Below, one piece after another: positions 9,205 through 17,691 of a stretch of DNA of 64,000 nt. The notes under the pieces were generated by a model, which was not told the origin of the DNA, did not search any database, and saw only the letters and a list, made by a program, of their open reading frames with translations. Both the position numbers and the translations under genes were made by a program. The stretch comes from JADJPO01 sp963825645 (GTDB lineage: Bacteria; Actinomycetota; Actinomycetes; Actinomycetales; Kineosporiaceae): positions 992,001 through 1,056,000 of the forward strand of contig CAWGTT010000002.1 of assembly GCA_963825645.1 (NCBI GenBank), written 5' to 3'. The number at the start of each line of letters is the position of its first letter. Within the stretch, counting starts at the first letter, position 1.

Positions 9205-9365
9205 ACCGCTCGCTGCGGGTAGTGGACGATCCGGTTGAAGGTCATCCGTTAGAAATCCGTTAGATCGAACGGGCGCGTACGTGTGCGGTGTACACGAGCG
9301 CCAGCGGCCTGACGGTGTCAGGTCTCAGTCGATCTGGGTCCGTCGTCGCGTTCGGCGGCCGGGAG
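9205..9365. repeat. Second copy of the element left-end repeat
   Basis: This region aligns with 291-445 with scattered substitutions. It supports tandem insertion of related elements at the same tRNA. Confidence 0.65.
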
Positions 9366-9401
9366 TCGTGTGGGTGCCGAGAACTCTGCAATCGTCATGC
9401 G

Positions 9402-10010
9402 ACCTGCGCGTATTCGTGGAGCAACCCGCCGAGCCGGTCGCGTCGTCGGAGGCAGGCGTCGGGGTCTGCCGGGGCCGGGGGAGTGCTCGCAACGGTGCGG
9501 CCTACTTCAGGGCACGGTGGGGTCGGTGGGTGTTGACGTGGGATTCGCACTCGCCCAGGACGGCCCTGGCGTGCAACGCGTTGAGGATCAGGATCCGGTC
9601 GAGCAGCTCGCGGCGGACACTGCCCACGAACCGCTCACAGATCGCGTTCGCGCGAGGCGCCCGGACCGGGATCGTGATCATATCCGCGCCAGCGCCGACG
9701 AAGACGGCATCGAACGCGTCCGTGTACTTGGTGTCCCGGTCCCGGATGAGGAACCTGATCCGCCGGCCAGCGTCGTCGGCCTCCATCAGCAGGTTGCGGG
9801 CCTGTTGAGTCACCCAGGCTCCCGTCGGGTGCGCCGTGATCCCGAGGATCCGGACCCGGCGGGTGGCGTGCTCGACGGCGAAGAACACGTAGAGCCGTTT
9901 CAGGGTGGTGGTCTCGAGGTGGAAGAGGTCGCACGCCACGATGCCCTCGGCCTGGGCCGTGAGGAACTGCTGCCAGGTCGGACCCGACCGGCGGGGTGCC
10001 GGGTCCAGTC
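9402..10010 (-). pseudogene. Second IS481/IS3-like integrase copy, truncated
   Basis: The open core (9502-9939) encodes MACDLFHLETTTLKRLYVFF, FLIRDRDTKYTDAFDAVF and NAICERFVGSVRREL, with the D-D-E residues present. It keeps the base that the first copy lost, but a stop after HRPHRALK removes the C-terminus; its codons (LLHEYAQVA) remain at 9402-9440. At the 5' side it is fused near 10010-10055 to another copy fragment, so no full gene remains. Confidence 0.75.
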
Positions 10011-10054
10011 CCGCAGAACGCAGGACCGATCACACCGTCGACGGTGCGGGTGAA

Positions 10055-10130
10055 GAACACGTACAGGCGTCGAAGGGTGACGGTCTCCACATGGAACACG
10101 TCGCACGCCACGATCCCTAGACGTCGCACG
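10055..10130 (-). pseudogene. Fragment of a third integrase copy
   Basis: The minus strand encodes LGIVACDVFHVETVTLRRLYVFF, a diverged version of the same integrase segment, joined in frame to TRTVDGV from the neighbouring copy. It shows recombination between related insertion sequences. Confidence 0.6.
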
Positions 10131-10143
10131 CCACGATCCCTAG
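10098..10143 (+). repeat. Perfect 23-bp tandem duplication
   Basis: Positions 10098-10120 and 10121-10143 are identical, ending CGATCCCTAG. The duplication lies at the edge of the integrase fragment and may be a scar of imprecise rearrangement. Confidence 0.85.
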
Positions 10144-10308
10144 AGGGCTAGACGACGAGCGATCACCTAAGCCAGACCTAGGTTCACCGGGCCGATCCTG
10201 CCAGCCGGGCCAGTCGTGGAACTCGCAGGTCAGCGACGCCCGGCCGAGTTTCGGGCACCCACAAGGTCATCCTCAGGGTCAGTTGGTCGTTCCGCAGCGT
10301 TGTCGAGG

Positions 10309-10587
10309 TCAGGGCGCCCGATACGCATCCCGTCGATGGCTGATCGCCTGCACGAGGACCCGACCATGCTCGTCGTCGATGCGGTACAGGACGCGCCACT
10401 CACGCATGACGCGGGCGCTGTACACGCCAGCCAGTGGTGCGTCGAGCTCCTTGCCGACGCGGCGGGGATTGTCCGCGAGCGGGCCGAGGAGGAACGCCGA
10501 GACACCCATCGCGACGTCGAGCGTCAGCGTCTCTGCCAGGGCACGGCGAGCAGCTCGGGTCAGGTCTACCTCGTACCGATCGGTCAC
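10309..10587 (-). CDS. RelE/ParE family toxin
   Basis: The 92-residue product contains YEVDLTRAARRALAETL, a KELDAPLAGVYSARV strand region and MREWRVLYRIDDEHGRVLV, the typical RelE fold pattern ending in SHRRDAY. RelE-type toxins cleave mRNA at the ribosome; ParE types poison gyrase, and the sequence does not decide between them. The GTG start overlaps the antitoxin stop by 4 bases. Confidence 0.85.
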   Translation of the reverse strand: MTDRYEVDLTRAARRALAETLTLDVAMGVSAFLLGPLADNPRRVGKELDAPLAGVYSARVMREWRVLYRIDDEHGRVLVQAISHRRDAYRAP

Positions 10588-10883
10588 GACCGCTGTCGGG
10601 CAGTCCGCTGCTCGACGAGGTCGTCGATCGCGGCGCGGCCACGGACGACGGGCTCACGGTCGGCCAGCGCACGGACCAGCTCATGGTCGGACAGGACCTC
10701 GATGGTCTCGCGGAGCCGGTCGAGCTCGCCGGAGGGAACCACATCGGCCACGTGCTCCCCGTGGGCGATCACGGGAACGACCTCCCCCCGCTCGGCCCGG
10801 TGGACGGCGTCCTGCCAGACCTGGGCCTGCCGCGTCGCCGCCGCCAGATCGTCGGCGGAGACGCTGACCGGTTGCTCACCCAT
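10584..10883 (-). CDS. Phd/YefM family antitoxin
   Basis: The 99-residue product begins MGEQPVSVSADDLAAATRQA and contains AERGEVVPVIAHGEHVADVVP, the Phd/YefM N-terminal DNA-binding pattern. An acidic C-terminal toxin-binding tail follows. ATG 10883 is preferred over the longer frame to 10919, whose first codons look non-coding. It is translationally coupled to the RelE-type toxin and probably autoregulates the pair. Confidence 0.82.
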   Translation of the reverse strand: MGEQPVSVSADDLAAATRQAQVWQDAVHRAERGEVVPVIAHGEHVADVVPSGELDRLRETIEVLSDHELVRALADREPVVRGRAAIDDLVEQRTARQRS

Positions 10884-11271
10884 GCCTCGAGGGTACGAGA
10901 GGAACGGCGGTGACGACACAACGCCACACGCCGAACAAACCTGTGCGCGCCGCCGTCCGGTTCAGACGACCGTTCCTCAAGGGTGCCGCTGGACAGTTCG
11001 AGCACTGGTCGTTGCGTACCGGACTGCTCGACACCCGGTCCGCGAGGTCCGCCACGTGGCGTGTGGGCGTCGGGTGTGTCGGTAGGTGGCGACGGCCTCG
11101 CGCGAACTGCGCCAGATGCATTCGGGGCACTGAACTGGGCGGCGGTGAGCTGGCTGAGTGACCAACTGAGTGACAACGACCCCGGATCGCGCCGCATCAT
11201 GGCGGACTCCGTGGGACGCATCGTCGCAGCTCAGCCCCGAATGAGGGCAGGTCGGAGCCTCACCGGACGTG
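10884..11271. other. Degenerate stretch between toxin-antitoxin modules
   Basis: No supported gene. A minus-strand frame reads QCPECIWRSSREAVATYRH, possibly a fragment of a Cys-containing protein, but it is too short to assign. The last bases lead into the next tRNA-derived repeat. Confidence 0.4.
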
Positions 11272-11316
11272 CCTGATAAGGAAGAGGTCACTGGTTCAAG
11301 TCCAGTTAGGCCCACC
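11272..11316 (+). repeat. Attachment-site copy (att3): 3' 45 bases of tRNA-Ile
   Basis: Identical to 230-274, starting in the anticodon loop and ending with CCCACC. Downstream sequence differs from att1 and att2 except for a short GCAGGTCAGC. The integrase C-terminal fragment at 11332-11619 is immediately beside it, the expected position of an integrase gene next to its att site. Confidence 0.85.
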
Positions 11317-11331
11317 CGACGTATCTGCAGG

Positions 11332-11619
11332 TCAGCGGGCCTCCCCCTCCTCAGTGGCGGTGTCGGTGACGACCGCTTCGTGGTCCAATGGCAGCGAAAA
11401 GGCAGCGAACGCTCCGAGAACTCGCCTGCGGGAGTCCTCGTCGGCCGTCGCGTGCGTGTACATGTCGAGCGTCGTGCGCCGGGGGTGGCGGGGGGGCAGG
11501 AAGGCCAGGCCGGTGTCGGGGTGGCGGCCGAGCCAGGTCCGGGCGATGGAGACGGCCTGCCGCAGCCGGCCGGTGCCGGCGATCCCGGGCCCGCCGGGCC
11601 AGAGGCCCCGCAAACGCAT
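11332..11619 (-). pseudogene. Tyrosine integrase C-terminal fragment
   Basis: The frame encodes RRTTLDMYTHATADEDSRRR and then VLGAFAAFSLPLDHEAVV. The segment TLDMYTHAT with its Tyr matches the active-site end of phage-type tyrosine recombinases. The preceding catalytic R-H-R box is missing or scrambled, so only the tail survives. The same tail codons (FAAFSLP) explain the GGCAGCGAAAAGGCAGCGAA motif seen near 9.0, 17.9 and 24.7 kb. Confidence 0.7.
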
Positions 11620-11622
11620 CGT

Positions 11623-12021
11623 CTACGGGTGTGGGCGGAGGACTCGTACGTCGACACCGAGCTTGTGCGCCCCGGCGAGCTTCGCGTCCGCTGTGACCAG
11701 CGGAGCCTCGAGCGCTTGGGCCAGCACGATGTATGCCGCGTCGTAGACGGTGAAGTTCTCCCTGATGTCGAGAACGCTGCGCATCATCGTGGAGAGCGGA
11801 TAGCGATTGATGTGCAGCGAGCTGAAGTCGTCTACGGCGTCCGCCAGCCGGTGTTCAGAGAGCCTGCCAGCGAGCGCATGGCCCCTCAGTGCACTCGCCA
11901 CCTCGTAGTCGAGCAGCGTCGGGGCATGCAGCTCAGTGTCTGCGATGAGGGCAAGTAACTCCGGGTTCGCCGGCTCGTCCACCAGAGCGTCGACCATGGC
12001 CGATGCCTCGATCACGATCAC
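11623..12021 (-). CDS. vapC: VapC-type PIN-domain toxin
   Basis: The 132-residue PIN domain has its acidic residues in VIEASAMVDALVDEP, E in LLDYEVASALRG, and D in NFTVYDAAYIVLAQAL and LVTADAKLAG. PIN toxins are Mg-dependent ribonucleases. The usual first Asp appears as Glu in VIEASAM, seen in several VapC variants. The GTG start overlaps the antitoxin stop (GTGA). Confidence 0.88.
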   Translation of the reverse strand: MIVIEASAMVDALVDEPANPELLALIADTELHAPTLLDYEVASALRGHALAGRLSEHRLADAVDDFSSLHINRYPLSTMMRSVLDIRENFTVYDAAYIVLAQALEAPLVTADAKLAGAHKLGVDVRVLRPHP

Positions 12022-12251
12022 GACGCTTCGCGCGTCCTGCGGATCTCAGCCACTGTGTCCGCCACCGACGGCCCGCCAGTCCGCTCCCGTCGCGCCAAGC
12101 GATCCACGATTTCGGTGTTGGTCGGCCGAGCCGCCAGGCGGTCCAACTCGGTGCGGAGGTAAGCGCTCAGCGTCAGGCCGCGTTCAGCGGCATGTGCCTT
12201 GAGGGAGTTGAGCGTCATCTCGGAGACATCGCGCACCTGAACGAGGGCCAT
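12018..12251 (-). CDS. vapB: VapB/FitA-like antitoxin
   Basis: The 77-residue product begins MALVQVRDVSEMTLNSLKAH, then AAERGLTLSAYLRTELDRLA, a ribbon-helix-helix domain. The tail RTGGPSVADTVAEIRRTREA should wrap the toxin. ATG 12251 is preferred to the longer frame to 12359. It forms a bicistronic module with the PIN toxin. Confidence 0.85.
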   Translation of the reverse strand: MALVQVRDVSEMTLNSLKAHAAERGLTLSAYLRTELDRLAARPTNTEIVDRLARRERTGGPSVADTVAEIRRTREAS

Positions 12252-12799
12252 CGGAACATGGTATGCGGTTCGATGCTGAGCATGCAAGACGCATTCACAG
12301 GCGCGGGTTGTCACCCGAATTGAAGCCGCATCAGGCCCATGTCGACGAGGCGTGCTCAACTCCGATTGGGGAACTCTGGCCGGGAACGCCGCAGGTCAGC
12401 AGACGCAGACCGGTTTTGGTGTCCCGCAAGACCCGCCCGGAGCGATGCCCGGTAAGGGGTTGGCAACTGGTGGTGGGACATGCGTCCCCTCGCCCAGTGG
12501 AGACCCAGAAGACCCCAGACGATCACGAAACCGAGCGTCCGCACCACCACAGCCGTGATCAGCCCAGATCGACGTCGTCCCAGGTCACAGCCGCAACCGT
12601 GAAGTTGCACCCTTCAGGGCGTCCGGGTTAACGACGCTTCTCGGCGGCATCGAAACGGTCAGGTTGCTGCCGATCCTGAAGCCGCGCACGTCTTCGACTG
12701 GCTTCCGATGCTGGGTGACCGGAGGGCGGCCGAGGTGGAGTGTCATGCCGCTCGGTTCGGGTCCTGATGCCGGTGTGCCGGGCCGGGTCCCGCTCAGGG
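12252..12799. other. Intergenic stretch without a supported gene
   Basis: About 550 bases between the VapBC module and the Fic promoter. Short frames exist on both strands but none resembles a known family, and codon composition is irregular. Probably decayed island DNA. Confidence 0.45.
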
Positions 12800-12842
12800 G
12801 ATTTGATAAGTGCTATTGGCTAGCCGTAGAGCTATTCAAATC
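12800..12842. promoter_or_regulatory. Inverted-repeat operator upstream of fic
   Basis: GATTTGATAAGTGCTA (12800-12815) and the complement of TAGAGCTATTCAAATC (12827-12842) match at 12 of 16 positions, including 7 contiguous outer bases. The element is AT-rich compared with its surroundings and ends 14 bases before the fic ATG, so it overlaps the likely promoter or leader. It may be an autoregulatory site. Confidence 0.55.
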
Positions 12843-12856
12843 GGGACGGTGAGGGT

Positions 12857-13882
12857 ATGACGCGGGGCAGGCCCAGCCGAGCCACGGTCTACGCGCGGCT
12901 GGACGCGGCGATCGTCGAGCTGCGGACCCGGTTGGGTGGGCTGCCCAGCCCGAAGGAGTCGGAGGCGATCTGGTCGGACATCTGGCGCCGCGAGGCGCAC
13001 CACTCGACGGCGTTGGAGGGCAACACCCTGGTGCTGCGTGAGGTTGAGGCGCTGCTGGAGCGAGGCCGGGCGGTGGGGGCCAAGCCGCTGAGCGAGTACA
13101 TGGAGGTCAAGGGCTATGCGGACGCGGCCCGATGGGTCTACGGGCAGGCGCTCGAGCCCGACGCATGGAGCGACGGTGAGCTGATCACCCTGAACGAGGT
13201 GCGCCGGATCCACCACTTGGCGATCGCGCCGGTGTGGGGAGTGGCGGTCCACCCGGAGGCGAGCGAGCAGGAGTCGCCCGGGAGCTTCCGCCGCCACGAC
13301 ATCCGAGCGTTCGAGGCCGGGATGAGGCCGCCGCCGTGGCCGGAGGTGCCGGCGCAGATCACCGGCTGGGTGGACCAGGTGCGCGCCCTGGGTCGCCAGG
13401 TCCGTGCCGGCGTTTCTCTGGATGTCCCATTGCCGGAGGAGCTTGCCCGGCTGCACAGCGCGTTCGAGTGCGTCCATCCGTTCCTGGACGGGAACGGCCG
13501 CGCCGGTCGCCTGACGCTCAACCTCATCCTGGTGCGCCTCGGCTACCCACCAGTGATCATCTTCAAGCAGCAGCGGCCCGCCTACCTGGCGGCGCTCGCT
13601 AAGTCCGACGCCGGTGACCACGGCCCCCTCGGGGAGCTGATCGCACGGGCCATGCTGGACAACCTCAACCGGTTCATCGTCCCCAACGTCGCCGGACCGG
13701 CCCGTCTGGTGCCTCTGGCCGCTCTGGCCGACGATGAGTTCAGCGTCGCCGCCCTCCGGCAGGCATCCCAACGCGGCCGCCTCGACGCCGTGCAGGGTAG
13801 CGACGGCATCTGGCGCAGCTCCCGCAAGGCCGTCGACGGCTACCGCCGCATGCGGCATACGCGTCGTCCCCGCGCGATGTGA
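12857..13882 (+). CDS. fic: Fic family protein (class II, self-inhibited AMPylase type)
   Basis: The 341-residue protein carries the Fic active-site motif HPFLDGNGRAGR beginning at His207. The N-terminal inhibitory motif S-T-A-L-E-G (residues 50-55, Glu54) defines class II enzymes in which one chain carries its own inhibitor. Fic enzymes usually transfer AMP to a hydroxyl on a target protein. The C-terminal ~70 residues resemble a winged-helix domain (EFSVAALRQASQRGRLDAVQ). It stands alone, with a palindromic element just upstream. The target cannot be inferred. Confidence 0.9.
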   Translation: MTRGRPSRATVYARLDAAIVELRTRLGGLPSPKESEAIWSDIWRREAHHSTALEGNTLVLREVEALLERGRAVGAKPLSEYMEVKGYADAARWVYGQALEPDAWSDGELITLNEVRRIHHLAIAPVWGVAVHPEASEQESPGSFRRHDIRAFEAGMRPPPWPEVPAQITGWVDQVRALGRQVRAGVSLDVPLPEELARLHSAFECVHPFLDGNGRAGRLTLNLILVRLGYPPVIIFKQQRPAYLAALAKSDAGDHGPLGELIARAMLDNLNRFIVPNVAGPARLVPLAALADDEFSVAALRQASQRGRLDAVQGSDGIWRSSRKAVDGYRRMRHTRRPRAM

Positions 13883-13929
13883 CATACAGGTCGACAGCGA
13901 GCCGCTCGTCCCGCTCGACCGAGCCGGCC

Positions 13930-14062
13930 ACGCCAACGGCCGCCTGCGCCGAGCTCGGCATCAGGTTCGTGCCGTTCAGCCCGCTCGGCAAGGGGTTCCT
14001 CACCGTCACCGTGAGCTCGGCGACGAGCTTCGCCGAGGGCGACATCTGGGCGAGCCGCCGAG
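13930..14062 (+). pseudogene. Aldo/keto reductase fragment
   Basis: The frame encodes ACAELGIRFVPFSPLGKGFL followed by SATSFAEGDIWA, the conserved segment after the NADPH-binding strand of aldo/keto reductases. About 45 residues survive of a roughly 330-residue protein. Neither flank continues the family. Confidence 0.65.
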
Positions 14063-14215
14063 ATGCTCAGCCGAGCGATCTCAGCTGCATCCAGGGCTCC
14101 CAGCAGATGCCCAACCCGTCTCGCCACCGCACACGGACTCCCCATGCAACTCTGTGGCCAAACGGACACATGCTCGCAGCGGCGTGTGACCTGGGCGCTG
14201 CCGTGCCGGGTGGGT

Positions 14216-14790
14216 CTACGACGCGTGGCGGTGGCGGGCCAGGTACTCCTCCAGGGCCTTGCGGGCGACCGCTGAGACCCTGGTCCCCTCTTTGCGGGCC
14301 TGGGCCTCGGCCTCCTCCCGCAGTGCAGGGGAAGCCGGAACGTCACCTGCGGTGAGGAGCTCGCCCGCCCGCTGAGGGAGGGCCGCCCGCGGCCGGTCTT
14401 GGCGTGCACGTCGGCGACGGCCTGGTCCACGTACGCCGGGGTGATCCGCCGGGCCCCGCCGGTCGCGCACCTCTTCACGTTCCAGGTCGACATCCGGCCC
14501 GGGGCGCCAGCTCGTAGCGGGGCCGCTTGTGGCCTGCCTCGTCCGCCGTTGCGTCCGGTGTCTTCCTGGATGCCATCACGTCCTCCGGAACCCGTGGGGC
14601 ATGGTGCGGATGATCAAGAGGTAGTCGGGTAGGTCGATCCCGATCACCTCCAGGACGACCCCACGGTCGTCCGGCCGATCCACAGCAGACGTTCATCCCC
14701 GCCAGGAGGTGCTCCTTGCCGATCCGGCTCTGCGGGCCGACCGGGTGAACCTGACCGCCGCACCCCGCATTACTGCAGGGCATAATTCTG
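14216..14790 (-). pseudogene. Decayed duplicate of the 8.3-9.0 kb toxin-antitoxin pair
   Basis: The antitoxin copy is split between frames (KRPRYELAP, TPAYVDQAVADVHAKTGRGR, ALREEAEAQARKEGTRVSAV, KALEEYLARHRHAS). The toxin copy is broken by several indels but keeps the DNA around GCAGGGCATAATTCTGGAGG. About 575 bases align with 8339-8970. One duplicate has decayed while the other stayed open, which supports function for the intact pair. Confidence 0.75.
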
Positions 14791-14878
14791 GAGGTAACCG
14801 ACTCTCGTTGGCACAGGCGCACCTCCTGTCCCCCTTGGCGCAGCTGCGTGGCGTCTCGTGTGCATCGTCGGGAACGGT

Positions 14879-15775
14879 TCAATCGCCCTGGGTGTGCTTG
14901 GCCCGGGCGACGATCAGTGGATCGGCGGCGTACACGATGTCGGGATCCTTGCCCTCGTAGTCGAATTGGTTCAGGAAGGCGCGTATCGCGTTGAGCCGAG
15001 CGCGCTTCTTGTCGTTGCTCTTGACGGTCAGCCACGGCGCGTGCTTCTTGTCGGTGTGGTCGAGCATCGCCTGCTTCGCGGCGGTGTAGTCCTCCCAGCG
15101 GTCCAAGCTCTCCAGGTCCATCGGGGACAGCTTCCACCGCCGCACCGGGTCGATCTGCCGGATGGCGAAGCGGGTGCGTTGCTCCTGCTGGGTCACCGAG
15201 AACCACAACTTGGTAACCGTCGTCCCGGACTCGACCAACATGCGCTCGAAGGCCGGCGCCTGACGCATGAAGGTCTGGTACTGCTCCTCGGTGCAGAAGC
15301 CCATCACCCGCTCGACACCCGCCCGGTTGTACCAGGACCGGTCGAACAGCACGATCTCGCCCTCGGTCGGCAGATGCGCGATGTAGCGCTGGAAGTACCA
15401 CTGGCCGGCCTCGCTGGAGGTCGGCTTGGTCAGCGCGACCACCCGCGCGGCCCGTGGGTTGAGATGCTCCATGAATCGCTTGATCGTGCCGCCCTTGCCC
15501 GCGGCGTCCCGGCCCTCGAAGACCAGCACGTGCTTGGCCCCGACGTCCTGGGTCCAGTACTGGAACTGCAGCAGCTGGGTCTGCAGTCGGTACTTCTCAT
15601 CCTCGTACTCCTCCCGGTCGAGCAACTCGTCATAGGGGTAGTCCTCGAGCCAGGTCTCGACCGCCCGACCGTCCGGGGCGATCAGGGTCGGATCCTCGCC
15701 CTTGCTGCCCTGCACGGTGTAGCCCTCCGCGCGCAACGTGTCGATGTACTCGCGAAGGCCCATTTTCTGCGTCAT
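14879..15775 (-). CDS. ppk2: Polyphosphate kinase 2
   Basis: The product is about 298 residues with Walker A-like VFEGRDAAGKGGTIKRF (about 85-101), VALTKPTSSEAGQWYFQRYI and the Walker B/lid motif ILFDRSWYNRAGVERVMGF in the form VLFDRSWYNRAGVERVMGF. PPK2 enzymes transfer phosphate between polyphosphate and nucleoside di- or monophosphates. Length and motifs fit a complete one-domain PPK2. ATG 15775 is preferred; seven upstream codons to 15796 are possible. It is one of the few intact housekeeping-type genes in the island. Confidence 0.93.
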   Translation of the reverse strand: MTQKMGLREYIDTLRAEGYTVQGSKGEDPTLIAPDGRAVETWLEDYPYDELLDREEYEDEKYRLQTQLLQFQYWTQDVGAKHVLVFEGRDAAGKGGTIKRFMEHLNPRAARVVALTKPTSSEAGQWYFQRYIAHLPTEGEIVLFDRSWYNRAGVERVMGFCTEEQYQTFMRQAPAFERMLVESGTTVTKLWFSVTQQEQRTRFAIRQIDPVRRWKLSPMDLESLDRWEDYTAAKQAMLDHTDKKHAPWLTVKSNDKKRARLNAIRAFLNQFDYEGKDPDIVYAADPLIVARAKHTQGD

Positions 15776-15819
15776 GAACCCATTCCAGCGCACCATGGCC
15801 CGTCAGCGCTGCAGACGGA

Positions 15820-16049
15820 CGAGAGGATGCACGGCGTGTCTGCTCCGGCGCTCGTCGTGATGGGCGAGCGCGACCCGGACTTCCCCTCCCCCGCCGAGGA
15901 GGCGGCCTGGATCGCCGACCGGCTGCGCGGTCGGGTGCTCATGGTTGCCGACGCGGGCCACTACCCCCCGTCCCAACGTCCGGACGTCGTGGCCCCGGAG
16001 GTCGTGGAGTTCCTGCGTACGGTGGCGACGCGTGCCCAGGGCGGGGCTG
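15820..16049 (+). pseudogene. Alpha/beta hydrolase C-terminal fragment
   Basis: The frame encodes APALVVMGERDPDFPSPAEE, then GRVLMVADAGHYPPSQRPDV and APEVVEFLRTV, the Asp-His end of the alpha/beta hydrolase catalytic triad. The N-terminal two thirds with the nucleophile are absent; the opposite-strand ppk2 gene occupies that space. Confidence 0.7.
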
Positions 16050-16050
16050 T

Positions 16051-16344
16051 CACACATGGACCGGGTCGTGGAAGCAGCCGCCGACCTCGCCGATGAGGTC
16101 GGCAGGTCCGGGCCGGCCGTCGTCACCTAGCACGCACTCGTCTACCGGATGTTGGCCACCGCGCACCCCGGCCGGCACGCTGCGACGGTCCGGGCGCCTC
16201 CGCCGGGCGATGAGGCCGACGCCGCTACCAGCGCCGCGACCGTTCGCGTTCTACTCGACGTCCTGGCCGGGTTCGGCCTGGCCGGTGACGACGCCGTGGA
16301 CGCTGCCCGGACGGTGCGCCGGCGCTCTTCGGGTCGTGACCCTG
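16051..16344 (+). pseudogene. TetR family regulator remnant
   Basis: MDRVVEAAADLADEVG resembles a TetR N-terminal helix. It is followed after a stop by HALVYRMLATAHPGRHAATV and DVLAGFGLAGDDAVDAARTV, which match the C-terminal ligand domain of TetR regulators. The helix-turn-helix itself is deleted. The gene followed the hydrolase fragment, a common regulator/enzyme arrangement. Confidence 0.55.
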
Positions 16345-16704
16345 GTGCAGTCTCTGTGCCGCGCGCTGGGGTCATGGCCCCGCGAGGTCGACACGGTCGG
16401 CCCTGTGCTCCTCGGGCGCCGCCGCGCGCCGGGCGTGGCCAGGACGGCTCGGTGCTGTCCTCGTGCCGGTCCAGTCCGGTGCCGAAGGCAGCGGTCGATC
16501 ACGTGCCTGGAAGATCGAGTGCCCACGAAGACGGCTGTTCACGGATCGTCGAAGCAGTGCGTGGAGTGCCTGCCGCATGTGGCCGGTGGCTCCGCGATCG
16601 TCGAGGGCGGGGGCCGATCGGCCGGAGCCCGGCCGGCAGCCGCGTCAACGCCTGACGGATCACCACCTCACCGTTCGACCGGCCTCGAGGCCTCATCTGT
16701 CTTG
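16345..16704. other. Degenerate stretch
   Basis: No supported gene in about 360 bases between the TetR and PIN-toxin remnants. Frames on both strands are short and unlike any family I recognise. Confidence 0.4.
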
Positions 16705-16990
16705 ATCGACGTGCGGCCCGCTGTCCTGGACACCGATGTCGCCTCGCTGACCCATCGACGTCGGCTGCCGTCCGGTTCGCGACGCGCCTGCTCGGGCGGC
16801 GACCGATCCGCACGTTCGTGACGCTCGGGGAGCTGACCACGTGGGGGCAGGTGCGTCAGCGGGGCGGCCGGAGGAGCCGGCCGACTGGCTCTCCCATCGC
16901 TGTCCAGCCCGCGGACGAGGCGGTGGCCGTGGCGTGGGGCCGGTTGTCCGCGGCAGCTCATCACCGCGGACGTGCCGCGCTGGAGTTGAT
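16705..16990 (+). pseudogene. PIN-domain toxin remnant
   Basis: RPAVLDTDVASLTHRRRLPS and, in another frame, TFVTLGELTTWGQVRQRGG then DEAVAVAWGRLSAAAHHRG match VapC-like toxins. Two frame changes are visible, and the C-terminal acidic residue region is lost just before the HicB gene end. No antitoxin is left upstream. Confidence 0.65.
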
Positions 16991-16992
16991 GG

Positions 16993-17493
16993 TCAACGCG
17001 TTTGTTCAGGGTGTCCGGTTGCCGTGGTGGCCGTGTCCGGGTCGGTGGGTGTGCGTGGGGCAACGACCTGCTGCCCGGTGACGCGTCGTGGGCGTGACCG
17101 GTCGCGTGTGGCGGCGAGCTGGGAGATGCGCTGCTTGGACAGACCAAGGATGACCGCGCTCTCGCGGCCGTTGAACCCGGCGTCGGCGAGTTCGGCGACC
17201 ACGGCGCGGGACAGGGACGCGGCGGTGGCCTGGGCCTGTTCGGCGTCAGCGGCGGCCTGCTTGGCCGCGGCGACCCGGTCGGCGAGGGCCGCAGGCAGCT
17301 GAGGAACGACGGCGACGGCGAAGCTGTCGGGGTCGGCGCCGGTACCGAAGGCGATCGCCTCGCGGACGTACTCCTCGGCCTGGGCCAGGCTACGGACCTG
17401 GGAGACGGCGCCGGGCGCCTGCGGGACGGTCAGGCCCCACCAGCCGTCGACACGGACCGCGTGCACGGTGTAGGTCTTCACCTGCGCCACCAT
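16993..17493 (-). CDS. hicB: HicB-like antitoxin with C-terminal helix-turn-helix
   Basis: The 166-residue protein starts MVAQVKTYTVHAVRVDGWWG and LTVPQAPGAVSQVRSLAQAE, the degenerate RNase H-like HicB fold. A coiled Ala-rich linker (about 80-110) leads to a helix-turn-helix GFNGRESAVILGLSKQRISQ. It overlaps hicA by 16 bases and should neutralise HicA and repress the operon through the operators at 17692-17738. Confidence 0.85.
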   Translation of the reverse strand: MVAQVKTYTVHAVRVDGWWGLTVPQAPGAVSQVRSLAQAEEYVREAIAFGTGADPDSFAVAVVPQLPAALADRVAAAKQAAADAEQAQATAASLSRAVVAELADAGFNGRESAVILGLSKQRISQLAATRDRSRPRRVTGQQVVAPRTPTDPDTATTATGHPEQTR

Positions 17494-17690
17494 CCCTTTC
17501 CCAGCGCGGGCTCCAGCTGTGTGAAGATCGTCTCGGCGAACAGGTCCGGGATCTCGGTGTGTCGGGCGACGGTCATCGAGACATCTCCCACGGTGTTGCC
17601 GGTGTGCCGGGTCAGTTCCCGCTCGGTGTAGGCCAGCCTCCGGGCCTTGGCCGCCTTGCGGATCTTCTTCAGCACCTCGGCCCGGCTCAC
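17478..17690 (-). CDS. hicA: HicA-like mRNA interferase toxin
   Basis: The 70-residue product has LKKIRKAAKARRLAYTERE, then the double-strand-binding-like core with His in MTVARHTEIPDLFAETI and a Trp-rich end LGKGWWRR. The catalytic His of HicA toxins corresponds to VARHTEI. Toxin precedes antitoxin as in canonical hicAB. The start lies two bases from the operator region. Confidence 0.85.
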   Translation of the reverse strand: MSRAEVLKKIRKAAKARRLAYTERELTRHTGNTVGDVSMTVARHTEIPDLFAETIFTQLEPALGKGWWRR

Positions 17691-17691
17691 A

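Noticed and set aside
8951..9205. Minus-strand frame with GLTGLEPVTSSL
   Set aside because: This peptide is the antisense translation of the tRNA-Ile T arm and anticodon side. It recurs in the frame at 10977-11657. It is a known spurious type of protein call, not a gene.
12356..12610. 84-codon minus-strand frame with one hydrophobic stretch
   Set aside because: No ribosome-binding site, low-quality composition outside the hydrophobic part, and located in decayed DNA.
12836..13936. 366-codon minus-strand frame
   Set aside because: It is antisense to the Fic gene, whose catalytic and inhibitory motifs are clear on the plus strand.
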